A stretch of 64,000 nt of DNA from Vanilla planifolia (taxonomy: Eukaryota; Streptophyta; Magnoliopsida; Asparagales; Orchidaceae). Of this stretch, positions 9,538 through 20,473 are shown one piece after another; position 1 is the first letter of the stretch, and the number at the start of each line of letters is the position of its first letter. The notes under the pieces are model-generated. The model was given only the letters and a program-made list of their open reading frames with translations, searched no databases and was not told the DNA's origin. A program made the translations under genes and the position numbers. The stretch is from assembly GCA_023846275.1 (NCBI GenBank), contig CM043868.1:9195653-9259652 (forward strand), read 5' to 3'.

Positions 9538-12500
9538 ACACCTAGTTTGAATTTCTTACTAGGGATGGGTTTTATTTCATCTAAAGATTTGATAAAAAAA
9601 GGTTTAGTATTAAAGAGTTTAGTGTGACACTTGATTACCCTACTTTTATTGCATTTTGTCATCTTTTTTGTTGATATGTATGACTTTTTTAAATGACGGG
9701 TGTGTCGATACTACCTCATCACTACAGCTATCGAATCCAATGTTTGTCATTTTTAGTACTAATACTTTTGTTGCATTTTATAGCTCAATTATATTTTCAC
9801 ATCTTTTTTATATAATTTGAGCCAAAGTCACTATATGAAATTTTTAATAGGACTATGGATTTTTCTTATTGAGTAAGATTGCTTTTTATGATTTGTAAGT
9901 TCATATAAATCAAGAATTGCAAATAGTTCTTGTTGTGAATCTATATTTCCCTTGCCAATTTCTCTTAAATCCCACCACATTTCTTTATTTCCTATTTCTT
10001 ACCATCAAACAAGTTTTAACCATTGCATAAATGTTTGGTTTATACCTTGGAATAAGTGTTTCTCTTATTGTTAAAAATAAAATAAAATTGAAGTCATGTT
10101 AGTAAATGCTTAAACATTAATTCAATAGCTTTAGGTTGAAATTTGCAAGTCCTTAACATATGTTAAGCTAACCCAAATTTTTTTAATGTCATTTAATTAG
10201 TGATTTGAGTTGGTTTATATCTTTAATTTCAAAGAAAAATTGATTTTCTTGTTGCTAGAAACAATAAAGTGTTTAATATCTTGCATATCTACTTCCTAGA
10301 ATGTCTTGGTTAACAACACAACTTAATAAGAATCCAATCAGATGTACCTTCAAACTTATAATCTAGTTTTTTAAATAGGCTTATAATCCTAATCTAGAAT
10401 TATCCTTTATAAGTTGTAGGGATTTTAAAGTCCATGCTGATCACCTTAAAACTTACTAAACTTAAAATTTTGTTGAAGTTATTATTTTGAAAATTTGACA
10501 AAGCTTTGGATTCTAATTAAACAAGTAAAATAGTTTTAAAAATCTAAAAGTGTCTATTTCATTTTTCAAACTTTCAAAATTTATAAGCTCACTAAATTGC
10601 AAGTTGTAAACTTGAAAAAAAGTCATTATTTAGTCAATTTTGACCACAGTAAGTGTGTCGAACTCCCCTAGTTAGCATTGACAAATTAAATCGATCATGT
10701 GTCATATCAAGTCGATATCAACATCTTTGGTTGAGTGTCATTGAACCTTATAATCCCATTAATATCCCATGGATCAGATAGAATAGCATAATAAAATATA
10801 GATTCTTTTAGAGGTTTGTTCACCCAAGACATTTAAACAATAACCAAACTAATGAATGAAAATTTTTCAATAACTCACACCCCTTGAAACATCGATGAAC
10901 TAAACAATGAGTCACACATCAAACTACAATAATTCTAATGATGACGAAGTGAGAGAGTGAAATAATAAGGATAAGAGAGTTCACACACTTGCCAATCTAT
11001 TTTTTTAAGCCCTAAAGAATAACACCAACTATTTAGGAAGAAGAAAAAAGAGATAAAAAATATCATTATAGTTGACTTTACAAGAACATCTATAATACTC
11101 CCCAACACATTAATGTATGAGTTCTTATTTGTGATAGTATTGGTCTTTCAGAGATGTTTTGGTAATTGCTTAATGGTCATGGATCATTACTTTGATAAGC
11201 ATAATATAATTGGACACCATCAAGTCAAGTTTTGTCAATATGAGTTAGAAGGGTGATGAAGTTATGAAAGATGAAAGGACATTGTTGAAATTTTTTTTGC
11301 TAAGAATTAAATAGTTACAAGAACTTCTAATGAAACAATATCATCCATTAACTTATAGACCTAAGCAAGGCATGAGTAATGTACAAGAGATTGCAAACTA
11401 TATAAGAAGGTCACAAGGTAAACCTACAATTTCTCACTCAATGTTTGTAACCATGTGACGAACATTATGAGCACCTTTTAAAACTCCATCCCATGATAAA
11501 GTTAAGGCCATTATAGAAGATATTACTTAGCAACAATTTTGCGGATGAGTGTATAATTGTGAGAGGAAAGAACATTATGAATAATATTGTTCAAATCAAG
11601 ATATCTTACCTTACTAATTGAACTTTTTAGTGAAAAAACTTGTTCTTCCCTTGTGGATCACATTAAAAAAAGAAAAGATACTGATGTTGAGGATGACTTA
11701 AAATATCTCTAAGAGCCTAGTAACTTTAATCCCTATGCATGAGTTTTTATCAAAATCAGTCTAATAGAATTGAGAATATATTAATTTTTCCTTAAACTCA
11801 CTGTGATAATAATGAAAGAATGATAAGATTATTGTGGAGGATGAGTTGAATTCTACTAACAAGTGTCACAATTATCTTTGAGATTTAAGAAGATTATTCT
11901 AAAACTATATAAGAGAGATTATAGATACATTTTAAAATAATAAATATATAACTGAATGAAAATATCATGATATTCTTCTAAATGAATGCAACTAATTTTT
12001 TGTAGAAATGATATATTTTATATTTTTTATTTTTTCCTCTAACAAATTTCTACAAATTTATTAGTCTAGTTTATAGTATCACTTGAGATTTTTCAAAAGT
12101 GCTGAATTTATCATCATCACCACCACCATTATGCCTCAATCTTTACTAGAAATAGAACTTCCAACATTACCATGAGATTCATTAAATGTTGCTACCTTTA
12201 AAAATTCATATATTTTTTCTATACAATTTGAACAATATAGAAGATTTAATTTTGTCATATTGGTTATAAGACATTTTCTTATCAAACATGTTAGATGCAT
12301 CTTTTATTATTGCTTAGAGATTACCATCAACAAATCTTTTGGAATAGGAGGATCCATTATTTTTTAATGAGTCATTTGATCTCTAAGATACATCATCACC
12401 AAATTGTTAATAACTTCTCACCAAAATTGCAAGAGACCTCCTAGTAGATAGTGGCACAACCATCTTCTATTTTATGATAGGCAAAGGCATGATTTTGATA

Positions 12501-13640
12501 GTCCAACTTTTAGTCAAAATTGTGTTAGTATCAAAGAATTCATTTGTTGTCTTAGTTTTGTCATTCGATGTTCAAATTATTAAGTTATTTTTAGTGACAT
12601 GATATTGTCAATAAAAAATGTCTTAGACATTAGCCTTTATCAAAGATAGAGTTCTACACTCTCTTCAAAGATAAATAAGAGATTATACTTATGACATGCC
12701 TCTTCAACTAATCATTAAAGACAAGTTTTTTTATAGATCATGATAGTTGACACTATGAACACAAGCTACTCAATGATATGACTTTTGATACCAATGCTTA
12801 TTATTTTTAGAAACTATACTTTTGAATCTTTTGTGATTTGATCATGCATTTGTACTTATGTATATATTTTATACCTTGAGCCATCCTGAGATAGGCCCAA
12901 TGGATAAGAATATGTCAAGATCAAGGTGGCTCAACTTATATAGTTTTTAGATTCACGTTGATAATGTTATATAATCAAATCATCATATCATATGATTAGA
13001 GGAAACATTGTTAATTCGATTGTTATGTCCATCATTTTGGGGTGGTTAGTTATCGTCAACTACTCTACGAAATTACAAAGCTAACCTATGAAGTTTGCTA
13101 TAGACTACACTTGGAAATCTCCTAATCTAATTTAGTCATTAGTTCAAACCACCCTAGGTAGTTAGGTCAAACAGAGTAATCGATCTTACTATTTTTTAGT
13201 TACATGAGAGTCCACTTTTTGTTGCTCTTAACCCATTCTATATTTTCCCTATAGAAGCATGTGTTTTGATTATTTGAAAATGATATGGAATCATTTCAAC
13301 AAAGAAATAGATTAACTCGATGCTTTGGTGAAGATCATGTAAGTCTATTCCTACACTCATTGCATGATTCAAGTGAGTTATCCAAAAGCTTGCATATTTG
13401 CTTAGAGTATTGCAACAAAGATCATAGTGTAGCACTAAGTTTTCATGATGAGAGGTATCTTGGCTCCTCTTTACTTCACTCCTTCTTTCCTTGTTTGGTA
13501 AACTAGTTATTTGTATTAATGATATAAGTGTTGTTCTCTAGAACTTTGGCATGATCATTTAACTTATTGTTTTAGATAATTAAAATTTGTTCATGATTAA
13601 ATATTTAAGCATAGTTAAATAGCTTTAGATTGAGATTTGA
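9538..13640 (+). repeat. Non-coding block-A segment; decayed coding-like patches only
   Basis: Homologous to 40231-43790 and almost identical to 52735-56820. No intact gene. A short coding-like reading with charged residues (LVDHIKKRKDTDVEDDLKYL) lies at 11638-11712 and is repeated near 54840 and, diverged, near 42220. The stretch 10100-10350 is distantly similar to 13590-13870, suggesting an old duplicated sequence such as a decayed LTR pair. I do not recognise the origin. Confidence 0.6.
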
Positions 13641-16242
13641 AAGTCTTAATGGTGATTTTTCTTGACTTGTAGAAGTGCTTAACATATGTTTTGATGTCTT
13701 TTCCAAGTCAATTAAACAATGACTTGTGTTAGTTTCAAACTTGGATTTTGAAGATAATTTTATTTTTCTTTTAATGAAAATCATCGAAATTTAATCTCTT
13801 ACATGTCTACTTTGTAGGATGTCTTTATTTGCAACTTAACTTTATAGGAACAAAAAGAAACATTCATTCAAACTTCAAAAAAAAAAAAAAAAAAAATATA
13901 TGACGTTTTTGCTTTAAAAGTTTCCAAGTTTGAGGAAATTTCTTGTTATTGGATGCTATGGTTAGTGATTATAAAAACTCTGTAGTTAACATGAATCAAA
14001 TAATACGTTGTATTTTAAAAGTACTTATAATATAATTCGGCTCAAATTCTTGACTTAGGCTTATAGTTTTTTAACTACATGTAAACTGGCGATTACGACC
14101 ACGCTGAAGCCATCTTTCAAAGCCCGAAACTGTTCAGCTGGAATCGCATTCTCAAATGAACCATAAATCAATTCTTATAATATTATTTAGTTATTTAGTG
14201 GTGAAATGTTAATTCTTATTATATAGTCCTTTAACTAATTAGAAAATAGAGACGAAACATTACATTTCCTCAAATATTTTTCCTTGAAATATCACAAAAA
14301 TAAATGTTAAAGAAAGTCTATATCAAGAAAAGTGTTTATAATTAGAAAAGCTATAGATGATATTGTAGTCAATGAAGCTTCTGTCAAAGATAGAATTTGT
14401 AAGTTGGTATAGGGAATATTGGATTTTGAATGTAAAAATTTTATTGAAGAGGAATAAAATGAAAAAAAAAAAAAAGCTCTTATGGTCCTACTTAATGGAA
14501 AGTCAAATATTTTGAAGACATGATTCATATATATTTTCAAAAAATAATTTTATTTGCATTCCATCCAAAATTTCATTATAATTGTAAAGCCTATTTAAAA
14601 AAATATGTTTCATTAATGTGATGCAACATGATTATTATTCTTTTAGTAACTCATAGCAAATTTATTTCTAATTTTTACTAAGAAATCATATTTTATGTTA
14701 TAACATATGAAAACAAACTCCATAACTACTAAACTAATAAGATATATTGATTAGTAACACATTAATCCATGGAGTTTACCCATTAATAAAAATTTTATAA
14801 ACTTTTGCAGCAGCTAATATAGAGTTTTAATACGAGTATGAAAGTTTTCAATTGGATGGTGTAGTTTCTATATTGTTTTTAACGTTACAAGATATAAAGT
14901 TATGATGGTTTTGAGGTAAACCATAAATTTTGGTTATACAGCATAACAATGTAGGAATACGTAAGAAAAAGACTGTTATATTTTTTTAAAAAACAAAATG
15001 ATTAATATTCATAGAAATGATATACGATATATGATGACTATGACATGTCAAAGATTATTTAAGGAAAACACTCAGGATTTAATATCAAGTAAAAAAATAG
15101 GTGTGCCTAAAAATGTTCTCTTCTTCCTTCCTTCATAACGGTTTTTTTGAGAATATTGTTATGAGCCACTATAAGAGAAATATATTAAGAAGCTTTTAAC
15201 AGCTTTCTAATTCTAATGAATATAATTTAGAGTCTTGTTATGAAATTTTTTTATCATGTTTGGTCTTCAATATACTTTTCTGTGTTTTTTATTCAACTTT
15301 TGATTTTTTTTCTTTTGCTAACATTTTCAATGTGTTACTCTATTTTATCATTTTTTTCAATCTAAGGCAAAATATTAAATGTTTTGGTTAACAAGTGATT
15401 TTTTTCTTATTAATTGAACATGAGATATTAATCTCTACAGTTATCTAAAGGAATCTATTACTTAAGTGAGATTTGTTTTATTGCATCTCCTAACTATTCA
15501 TATCAAGTTTGGAGGACAAACTTATAAAGTTTTTTCTATTTTAAAATTTTAAGTAATAACTAGATTTTTACAAAAATAGACATCTAATATTGAAAGGTTT
15601 GAAGACAAAAATTTTGGCTTCTAAAAGATACAAATAAAGGATTTCTATTAAAAGAACTTGTATTAGCCTTAGATAAAAACTGAGTCAATGAAGCAAAAAA
15701 TTAAGATCTATTATTTGATAAATATTGAGAATGCTACAATTCCCTTTAGCAGGAAATGACGTAATGCTTAGTTATGATAATGCATGATATGTGTTTGGGG
15801 TCAATAATTAGGACATAGAGCTTAAGCAGTAGGAGAACATATAGTTTTTCCTTAGTTATGGAAGAGAAAATGCACATTCAACATGGATGTAGAGTTATGG
15901 GTATGTCAAAGCCTTAGAGATGAAGTGTTTCATGTCAAAAAAGGAGTTGTTGCACTACAACCAAGATAAGGAGGGATATATGTAAAGGAGTATAATGATT
16001 CAAATGTAACAAGATGAATGGAATAAAAAAGGGAGTATGAACTTAGCTCTTGTTTTGGATTAAAATAGCTAATCGATTATGACCTTTCCTTTTCTGTATC
16101 AGAGGCTTGTGTTGTCAAATTTTAAATTCTAGCCTTGGCTTTAGTTATCTTTTCATATTCCTCATTTGCAGTTAGCTAAGTGATATTTGTTGGTAGGTGC
16201 ACTTGAGTCATTGATATCCCATGCGACGTTTCAATAAACACC
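13641..16242 (+). other. Non-coding block-A segment up to the solo LTR
   Basis: AT-rich. From about 14085 it is homologous to 43959-45266 in A2. It is absent from A3, where a deletion joins 13640-like sequence directly to PLR exon 5. It contains an A21 tract at 13877-13897. Apart from the PPR-like shard at 14085-14159 I see no gene. Confidence 0.6.
14085..14159 (+). pseudogene. Short pentatricopeptide-repeat-like coding shard
   Basis: A 24-codon reading ending in TGA gives TGDYDHAEAIFQSPKLFSWN followed by RILK. The pattern 'G-D-x-x-x-A-x-x-[LI]-F-x-[SM]-P-x-x-x-x-x-SWN' is typical of plant PLS-class PPR proteins. Its counterpart in A2 at 43959-44030 keeps HAGAIFQSPKLFSWN. It is much too short for a gene and has no upstream PPR repeats in frame. 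It is probably a captured exon fragment. Chance resemblance remains possible. Confidence 0.35.
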
Positions 16243-16247
16243 TATTA
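16243..16247. repeat. Left target-site duplication (TATTA) of solo LTR
   Basis: TATTA immediately precedes the LTR start TGTTAC. It is identical to 19266-19270. A single TATTA is present at the unoccupied paralogous site 45267-45271. Confidence 0.88.
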
Positions 16248-19200
16248 TGTTACACCCCATTTTTCTTAGGCTGATTTTTGGCATACATTTTTTTTTTTTT
16301 TTTTACATATTGACAGCTCAGATCGTCCCATACCAACCTGAGTAGCCTACGAAATACATAGGATATAACACATCATTACACACCTACTTTCCTTAACAAT
16401 GTGGATCCCATCTCCTGGGTACACCGTCAAATCAAGTTCATGACTCCTGAATTAACAGATGGACTCGCGCAATGTTACTCCTACTAGACCCCATACTCCT
16501 AACCCATACCGGTAGGAGAACCGATCTAATAGAAGTCTGAATCCCCACGGTTAAGTTCCATAGTCATGTAATGACCTCACCATCAAAAATAAGATACATA
16601 ACATCCACAGATAAAATATGACACTCCACACACTATACCACCAAGACAATAAAGTAAAACAGTGAATGGAAACTACATCACAAGAATAAGATCCAAGTCC
16701 AACAAATACAATATCATCCAACTAGATACATAAGTCAGAATCACCCTCACATATTACATGACATAAGAATAACAGTCTCCCTGAATACATCCAATAGTAT
16801 CAATCACACTAACCAAAATGTCTCAGAAAATCACAGATCAGATATCCTTCACTAGCCTGCTGACCACGATCCCACCTAATCTGGGTGGCGTTAAGGCTGT
16901 CGAGCTGCTGGAAAAATATAGATAATAAAGGAGTGAGCTACACCCAGTAGGAAAGACAGCTAGTAAAAACTCACATGCAAGAGAAGGATAATAGCAAGAG
17001 TATAGGAATACAGCATAACAATGTATGGTGGAAAGGCACTCTCAGTCCCAGACTCTGACCAACCACGGTCACCCCCCAGTCACACCAGAGTAGCTCTCCT
17101 CTGGGCTTCCAGGTAGCATGCCAACGAGACACGCCCATCTCTGCGCACGCATGGCGCCTAGGCAAAGCATGCCACCGGACACGCCCATCTCTGCGCACGC
17201 ATCACAATGCCTAGCACCCGACACCGCAGCGTCTCTCGTCAATCAATCTTCTTGAGACTATAGACAGAACCAGTCACATAGATCTCTAGCCAACGTGAGA
17301 CACCCCTGCCACCCTCAGGCACGCAGGCCTACACACTTGACTAGCCACGGCGAGTCACCCCTGCCACTGCCACTCTCAGGCGCGCAGGCCTACACTCATG
17401 GACCAGAAGAGATCGACTCAGCCACCGTCCCAAGAAGTCCTCTCCCACAATTTCCATAGAAGCTCACGCCCCTACAGTCATTGCCAAGCTCTAACTCCAA
17501 GATTCGGCAACATGTGTCCAGATACAACAAGACGCATACCAGTCCACATGTATACTGTGGAAGCTAAGTCTGTACTGCACAGTTACCTACCACAACTACC
17601 CTAACACATCATATAGGGCCTATAGTAGTCCGGTCCAATATGCCAATCCATGAAATATGCCAATCCATGAAATATGCCAACACTGAGTAAACTGACTCAA
17701 TCCATGTCATTGCCATTCAAGCAACACAAACTGTACCAAAATTCTGACTATTCTGGTAGCACCCAAGTGTCACACTTCCTTCCAACTAATCCAGCTGCAC
17801 TGAATTTATGGGTAATTTTCAACAGTCAATTTCAACTTGACTACGTGATTTCTAAAAATCACCTTTTTCTTACTTCAGGAAATTTTTAAATTCAAAAAAA
17901 TCTATTTCTGCCCTTTATCCATTTTCCGAAATTCGGAATAAATTTCCGAATAAAATTTAAATTCCACATATATCCTTTTTCCGAAAATTCGGATTAATTT
18001 CCGAATTAAATTTTCCTCCGCGTCGAATCCCGCTGAACCGATTTTCGCTGCCGGTTCGGAAACCTCGCGCTGAACCGCGACACCGCCGAACCAAATTCCT
18101 TAATAATCCGTTAATCGGTCGATGCTTAAATAAATATAATTACTAATAAATATTATATAAATACCATTAATTACTTAAATAAATTCGTAATTAATCTAAA
18201 CCCTTCTCTTTCCTCGGTCCGACGCCCGCGAACCCTAACTGACGCAATCGCCGACCAATCCAATCCTTCCGTCGATTTCCGGCGAACGCGAACAAGGAGA
18301 AACAAAATCCGATGTTCGTACTATCCTAATGTTTCAATAATGCCACTAATTTCTAAGGTTCATTCAAAATTTCAGCCGAAGGAGTTCGCCCGTACGCTAT
18401 TGCCGTATTGTGAGATTAATCCAACAATTAATTAACTAATTCAATGGCAACATTGATAATACAAATCCCTAACATGTTCCTAAGCATTAACTAAATTTTT
18501 TGGCGAAATGGGAAATTTTCCAGAAAATCCAAAATTTGTAAAAGACGCAGATTAGCATTCAACTAAGTCCGATTTTTCATCCACATGCTTGTGTTCATTA
18601 AGCAAAATATTCCATGCTTTTAATTTCTACTAAATAACTAATTTAAATCTGACTTTCCTACCTTGCTCGCCGGCGACGGTGAAGCTCGCACGCGATCAAC
18701 CGCAGCTCCTCGCCGAACGAAACCGGTACCAAAATGCTCGCCTCTGTCCCGCGAACCTCCGGTTACCAAAAGCCCCTTGGAAGGCTGCCGGAAAGTACCG
18801 CCGTTCGCCGCGAACACCTCGCCTCTAGCCGCCGTTCGAAACCCTAACAGCCGAACAGTTTAGGTTAAATACCCGGCTTAAACCGGTAATAACCCGTTAA
18901 GACCCATTAAGCGCCGGTTGACCTTCAAAAACACCGCTTAACACCCGATCAGCCGGTTAATCTCCACCGCTGATCTCGCCCGTCCGATCCGCTTATCCGC
19001 GACTTATCCAAACGCACGCGCAAACGCACCTCGGCGAACCGCCCCGCCTTCGCTGAACCGCTCCGGTCGGGTTCACGCGCGTAAAAAAAACCAAATTCCG
19101 GTTTTAAAAAAAATCTCGGTGCTCCGAAAAAAATCCCCAGAAAATTTCAGAAATTCCAATAGCCTCCAATTGAGCTCCTGGCTCATCCTACTGTCGATCT

Positions 19201-19265
19201 GAAATCATCTAAGCCACAATTGAATTATTGAAGATTAAACATATAATATTTTACCGGGTATAACA
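16248..19265 (-). mobile_element. Solo LTR of a retrotransposon, 3018 bp
   Basis: The element begins TGTTACACCCC and ends GGGTATAACA, so both ends have the TG...CA form, with a short inverted terminal match TGTTA/TAACA. It is flanked by 5-bp TATTA duplications. The aligned A2 paralogue lacks it exactly. Neither a primer-binding site nor internal coding sequence lies beside it, so it is a solo LTR left after LTR-LTR recombination. It is far more GC-rich than its surroundings. Minus orientation is inferred: on that strand a TATTTAA box near 18865 is followed by a leader-like stretch, and the end reads GGGGTGTAACA. LTRs this long are common in Ty3/gypsy lineages, but the family cannot be fixed without internal domains. 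Short open frames inside are not genes. Confidence 0.87.
17115..17399. repeat. Short tandem duplications inside the solo LTR
   Basis: A 51-bp unit starting AGCATGCCA occurs at 17115-17165 and again, slightly diverged, at 17166-17216; both share ACACGCCCATCTCTGCGCAC. A second imperfect duplication around 17299-17399 repeats 'CCCCTGCCAC...CAGGC(A/G)CGCAGGCCTACAC'. A further 17-bp unit is repeated near 17640-17675. Confidence 0.75.
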
Positions 19266-19270
19266 TATTA
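19266..19270. repeat. Right target-site duplication (TATTA) of solo LTR
   Basis: TATTA follows the terminal CA of the LTR and matches 16243-16247. Confidence 0.88.
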
Positions 19271-20033
19271 GTGGAATATTTATATTGTTGTTAAGAGTGA
19301 CCTTGTTTGTTGCATTTCATTAATAGCTTGGTAGACTATTATACATTATGTTTTTGTCAAAAACCATTATTGCTTCATTGCTTTTTGGACACATGATACT
19401 GGTTAGGAGTTCCTTTGCAAAATTTACTTCCACAGAGGTATGAGAAACATTCAATTCGGTAGATTATCCATTCCTTCTATTATCAAGTTGTCAACACATG
19501 TTAACATCAATCAACCTATTTCAATGAATACATAAAGTTCCACATGTTTAGTCATATAGCCCAAACCACCTTTGGGATATTTTTCTTGAGTTACCTCATA
19601 TCTAATTTATGGACAACTACCATACAGCTCCTTCACATGCCTCTTAATCAATTCTAGATTCATTGTCAATCCTCATTTGAGTGGCACAGTAGCTTTCAAT
19701 ATCTTCTGAAGACTTTATCAATGTCATTTTCTGATCAAACCTTTATAAAACTTCTAAAAACTGTAAAACTTCTACTATAATAATTGTTATAATTGGTTTT
19801 AGCTATAAGTATTATTTTTGCTAAACCCAAGGATCTTTTGTCACTTCTATCCCTTATATTATTTGACATTAGTCAATCTTTTGGAGGAAGAATTATGAAT
19901 TTTCTATGTTTTTTTTTCATCATGCATTTTTTCTTTTCTTTTATATTTTTTATCATTTGTATGTGCCAATGTAACATTCTCAAATTGCCTGTGAACACTT
20001 TTCATGAAATTCTTATTTATTGCACTATTGTAG
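19271..20033 (+). other. Remnant of PLR intron 3 upstream of exon 4
   Basis: T-rich DNA aligned with 45272-46034 in A2, ending in a plausible 3' splice site (tattgcactattgtag) directly before exon 4 homology. No PLR exon 3 coding sequence (the part with the GDG motif) is recognisable here or further upstream in the block, so exons 1-3 were lost before block A was duplicated. The open frame beginning near 19793 is poorly conserved and is not supported as a gene. Confidence 0.55.
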
Positions 20034-20473
20034 AAATCTATGTTGATGAGGATGAAATAGCAATATACACCATCAAGACAATCAATGACTAACAAACACT
20101 AAAACAAACCTTGTATATTAGACCATTTGAGAACATACTCTTACAAAGAGAAGTGATTAAGGCATGCGAAGAGCTCATTGGTAAGGAGCTCAAGCAGACC
20201 AACATTTCAAAAGAGGATATCCTTATTATCATTAGAGGTGAATGGGCGAAAAGTTTTTCCTTTTAAACTATTTATAGAACTTATAGTAGGCTTTTCCTAC
20301 ATCATTCAGTGAAAGTATATGAACAACAAGTTGTTATGTGACATTACTAGCATGTCTTCTATGAAGGTTGTTTGACAAATTTTGAGATAGGGGATTTGGG
20401 GGAGGAGGCTTCAAATCTATATCCTGAGGTTGCATATACTCAAGTTAAGGGTTATTTGAAGCATTATTTGTGA
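20034..20473 (+). pseudogene. PLR: PLR exons 4-5, broken copy 1
   Basis: Exon 4 (20034-20237) begins IYVDEDEIAIYTIKTIND, matching the DEDDIATYTIKTINDPRTL stretch of PLR/phenylcoumaran-reductase-type enzymes. It continues to the FENILLQREVIKACEELIGK region. A 72-bp intron with GT-AG ends (20238-20309) separates exon 5 (20310-20473). Exon 5 contains HVFYEGCLTNFEIGD and LYPEVAYTQVKGYLKHYL, then the natural stop TGA at 20471. There are three premature stops: TAA after TIND in exon 4, and TGA and TAG around the HY residues early in exon 5. Exons 1-3 are absent. In working enzymes this half helps bind the lignan substrate. Splice sites are intact although the reading is dead, so this is a recent-looking pseudogene fragment. 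Family assignment is firm; PLR rather than another PIP-family reductase is likely. Confidence 0.88.

Larger units (their letters stand above)
5351..20473 (+). repeat. Segmental duplication block A, copy 1 (A1)
   Basis: The block starts in PLR 3' flank next to the LINE and ends at the stop codon of a PLR exon 4-5 pseudogene. It is homologous to A2 (32733-46474) and nearly identical over 6034-13640 to A3 (49170-56820). Excluding the inserted 3-kb LTR it is about 12.1 kb. It carries a small deletion near 6793 and a larger one near 9470 relative to other copies. Confidence 0.88.

Noticed and set aside
13238-13506. Opposing frames of 65-73 codons, repeated near 56424-56689
   Set aside because: Again explained by recent duplication. 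The A2 copy near 43590-43790 is broken, and no domain is recognisable.
13877-13897. A21 tract as a possible retroposon poly(A) tail
   Set aside because: No target duplication or SINE/processed-gene body was found beside it. The aligned A2 region is too different here to show an insertion.
16971-18863. Open frames in the GC-rich region, including one rich in Arg/Pro
   Set aside because: They lie within the solo LTR. Composition explains the open length and no protein motif is present.
19793-20092. 99-codon frame ending in PLR-like YVDEDEIAIYTIKTIND
   Set aside because: Only the last ~20 codons are PLR exon 4. The preceding part is T-rich intron read through the splice acceptor.
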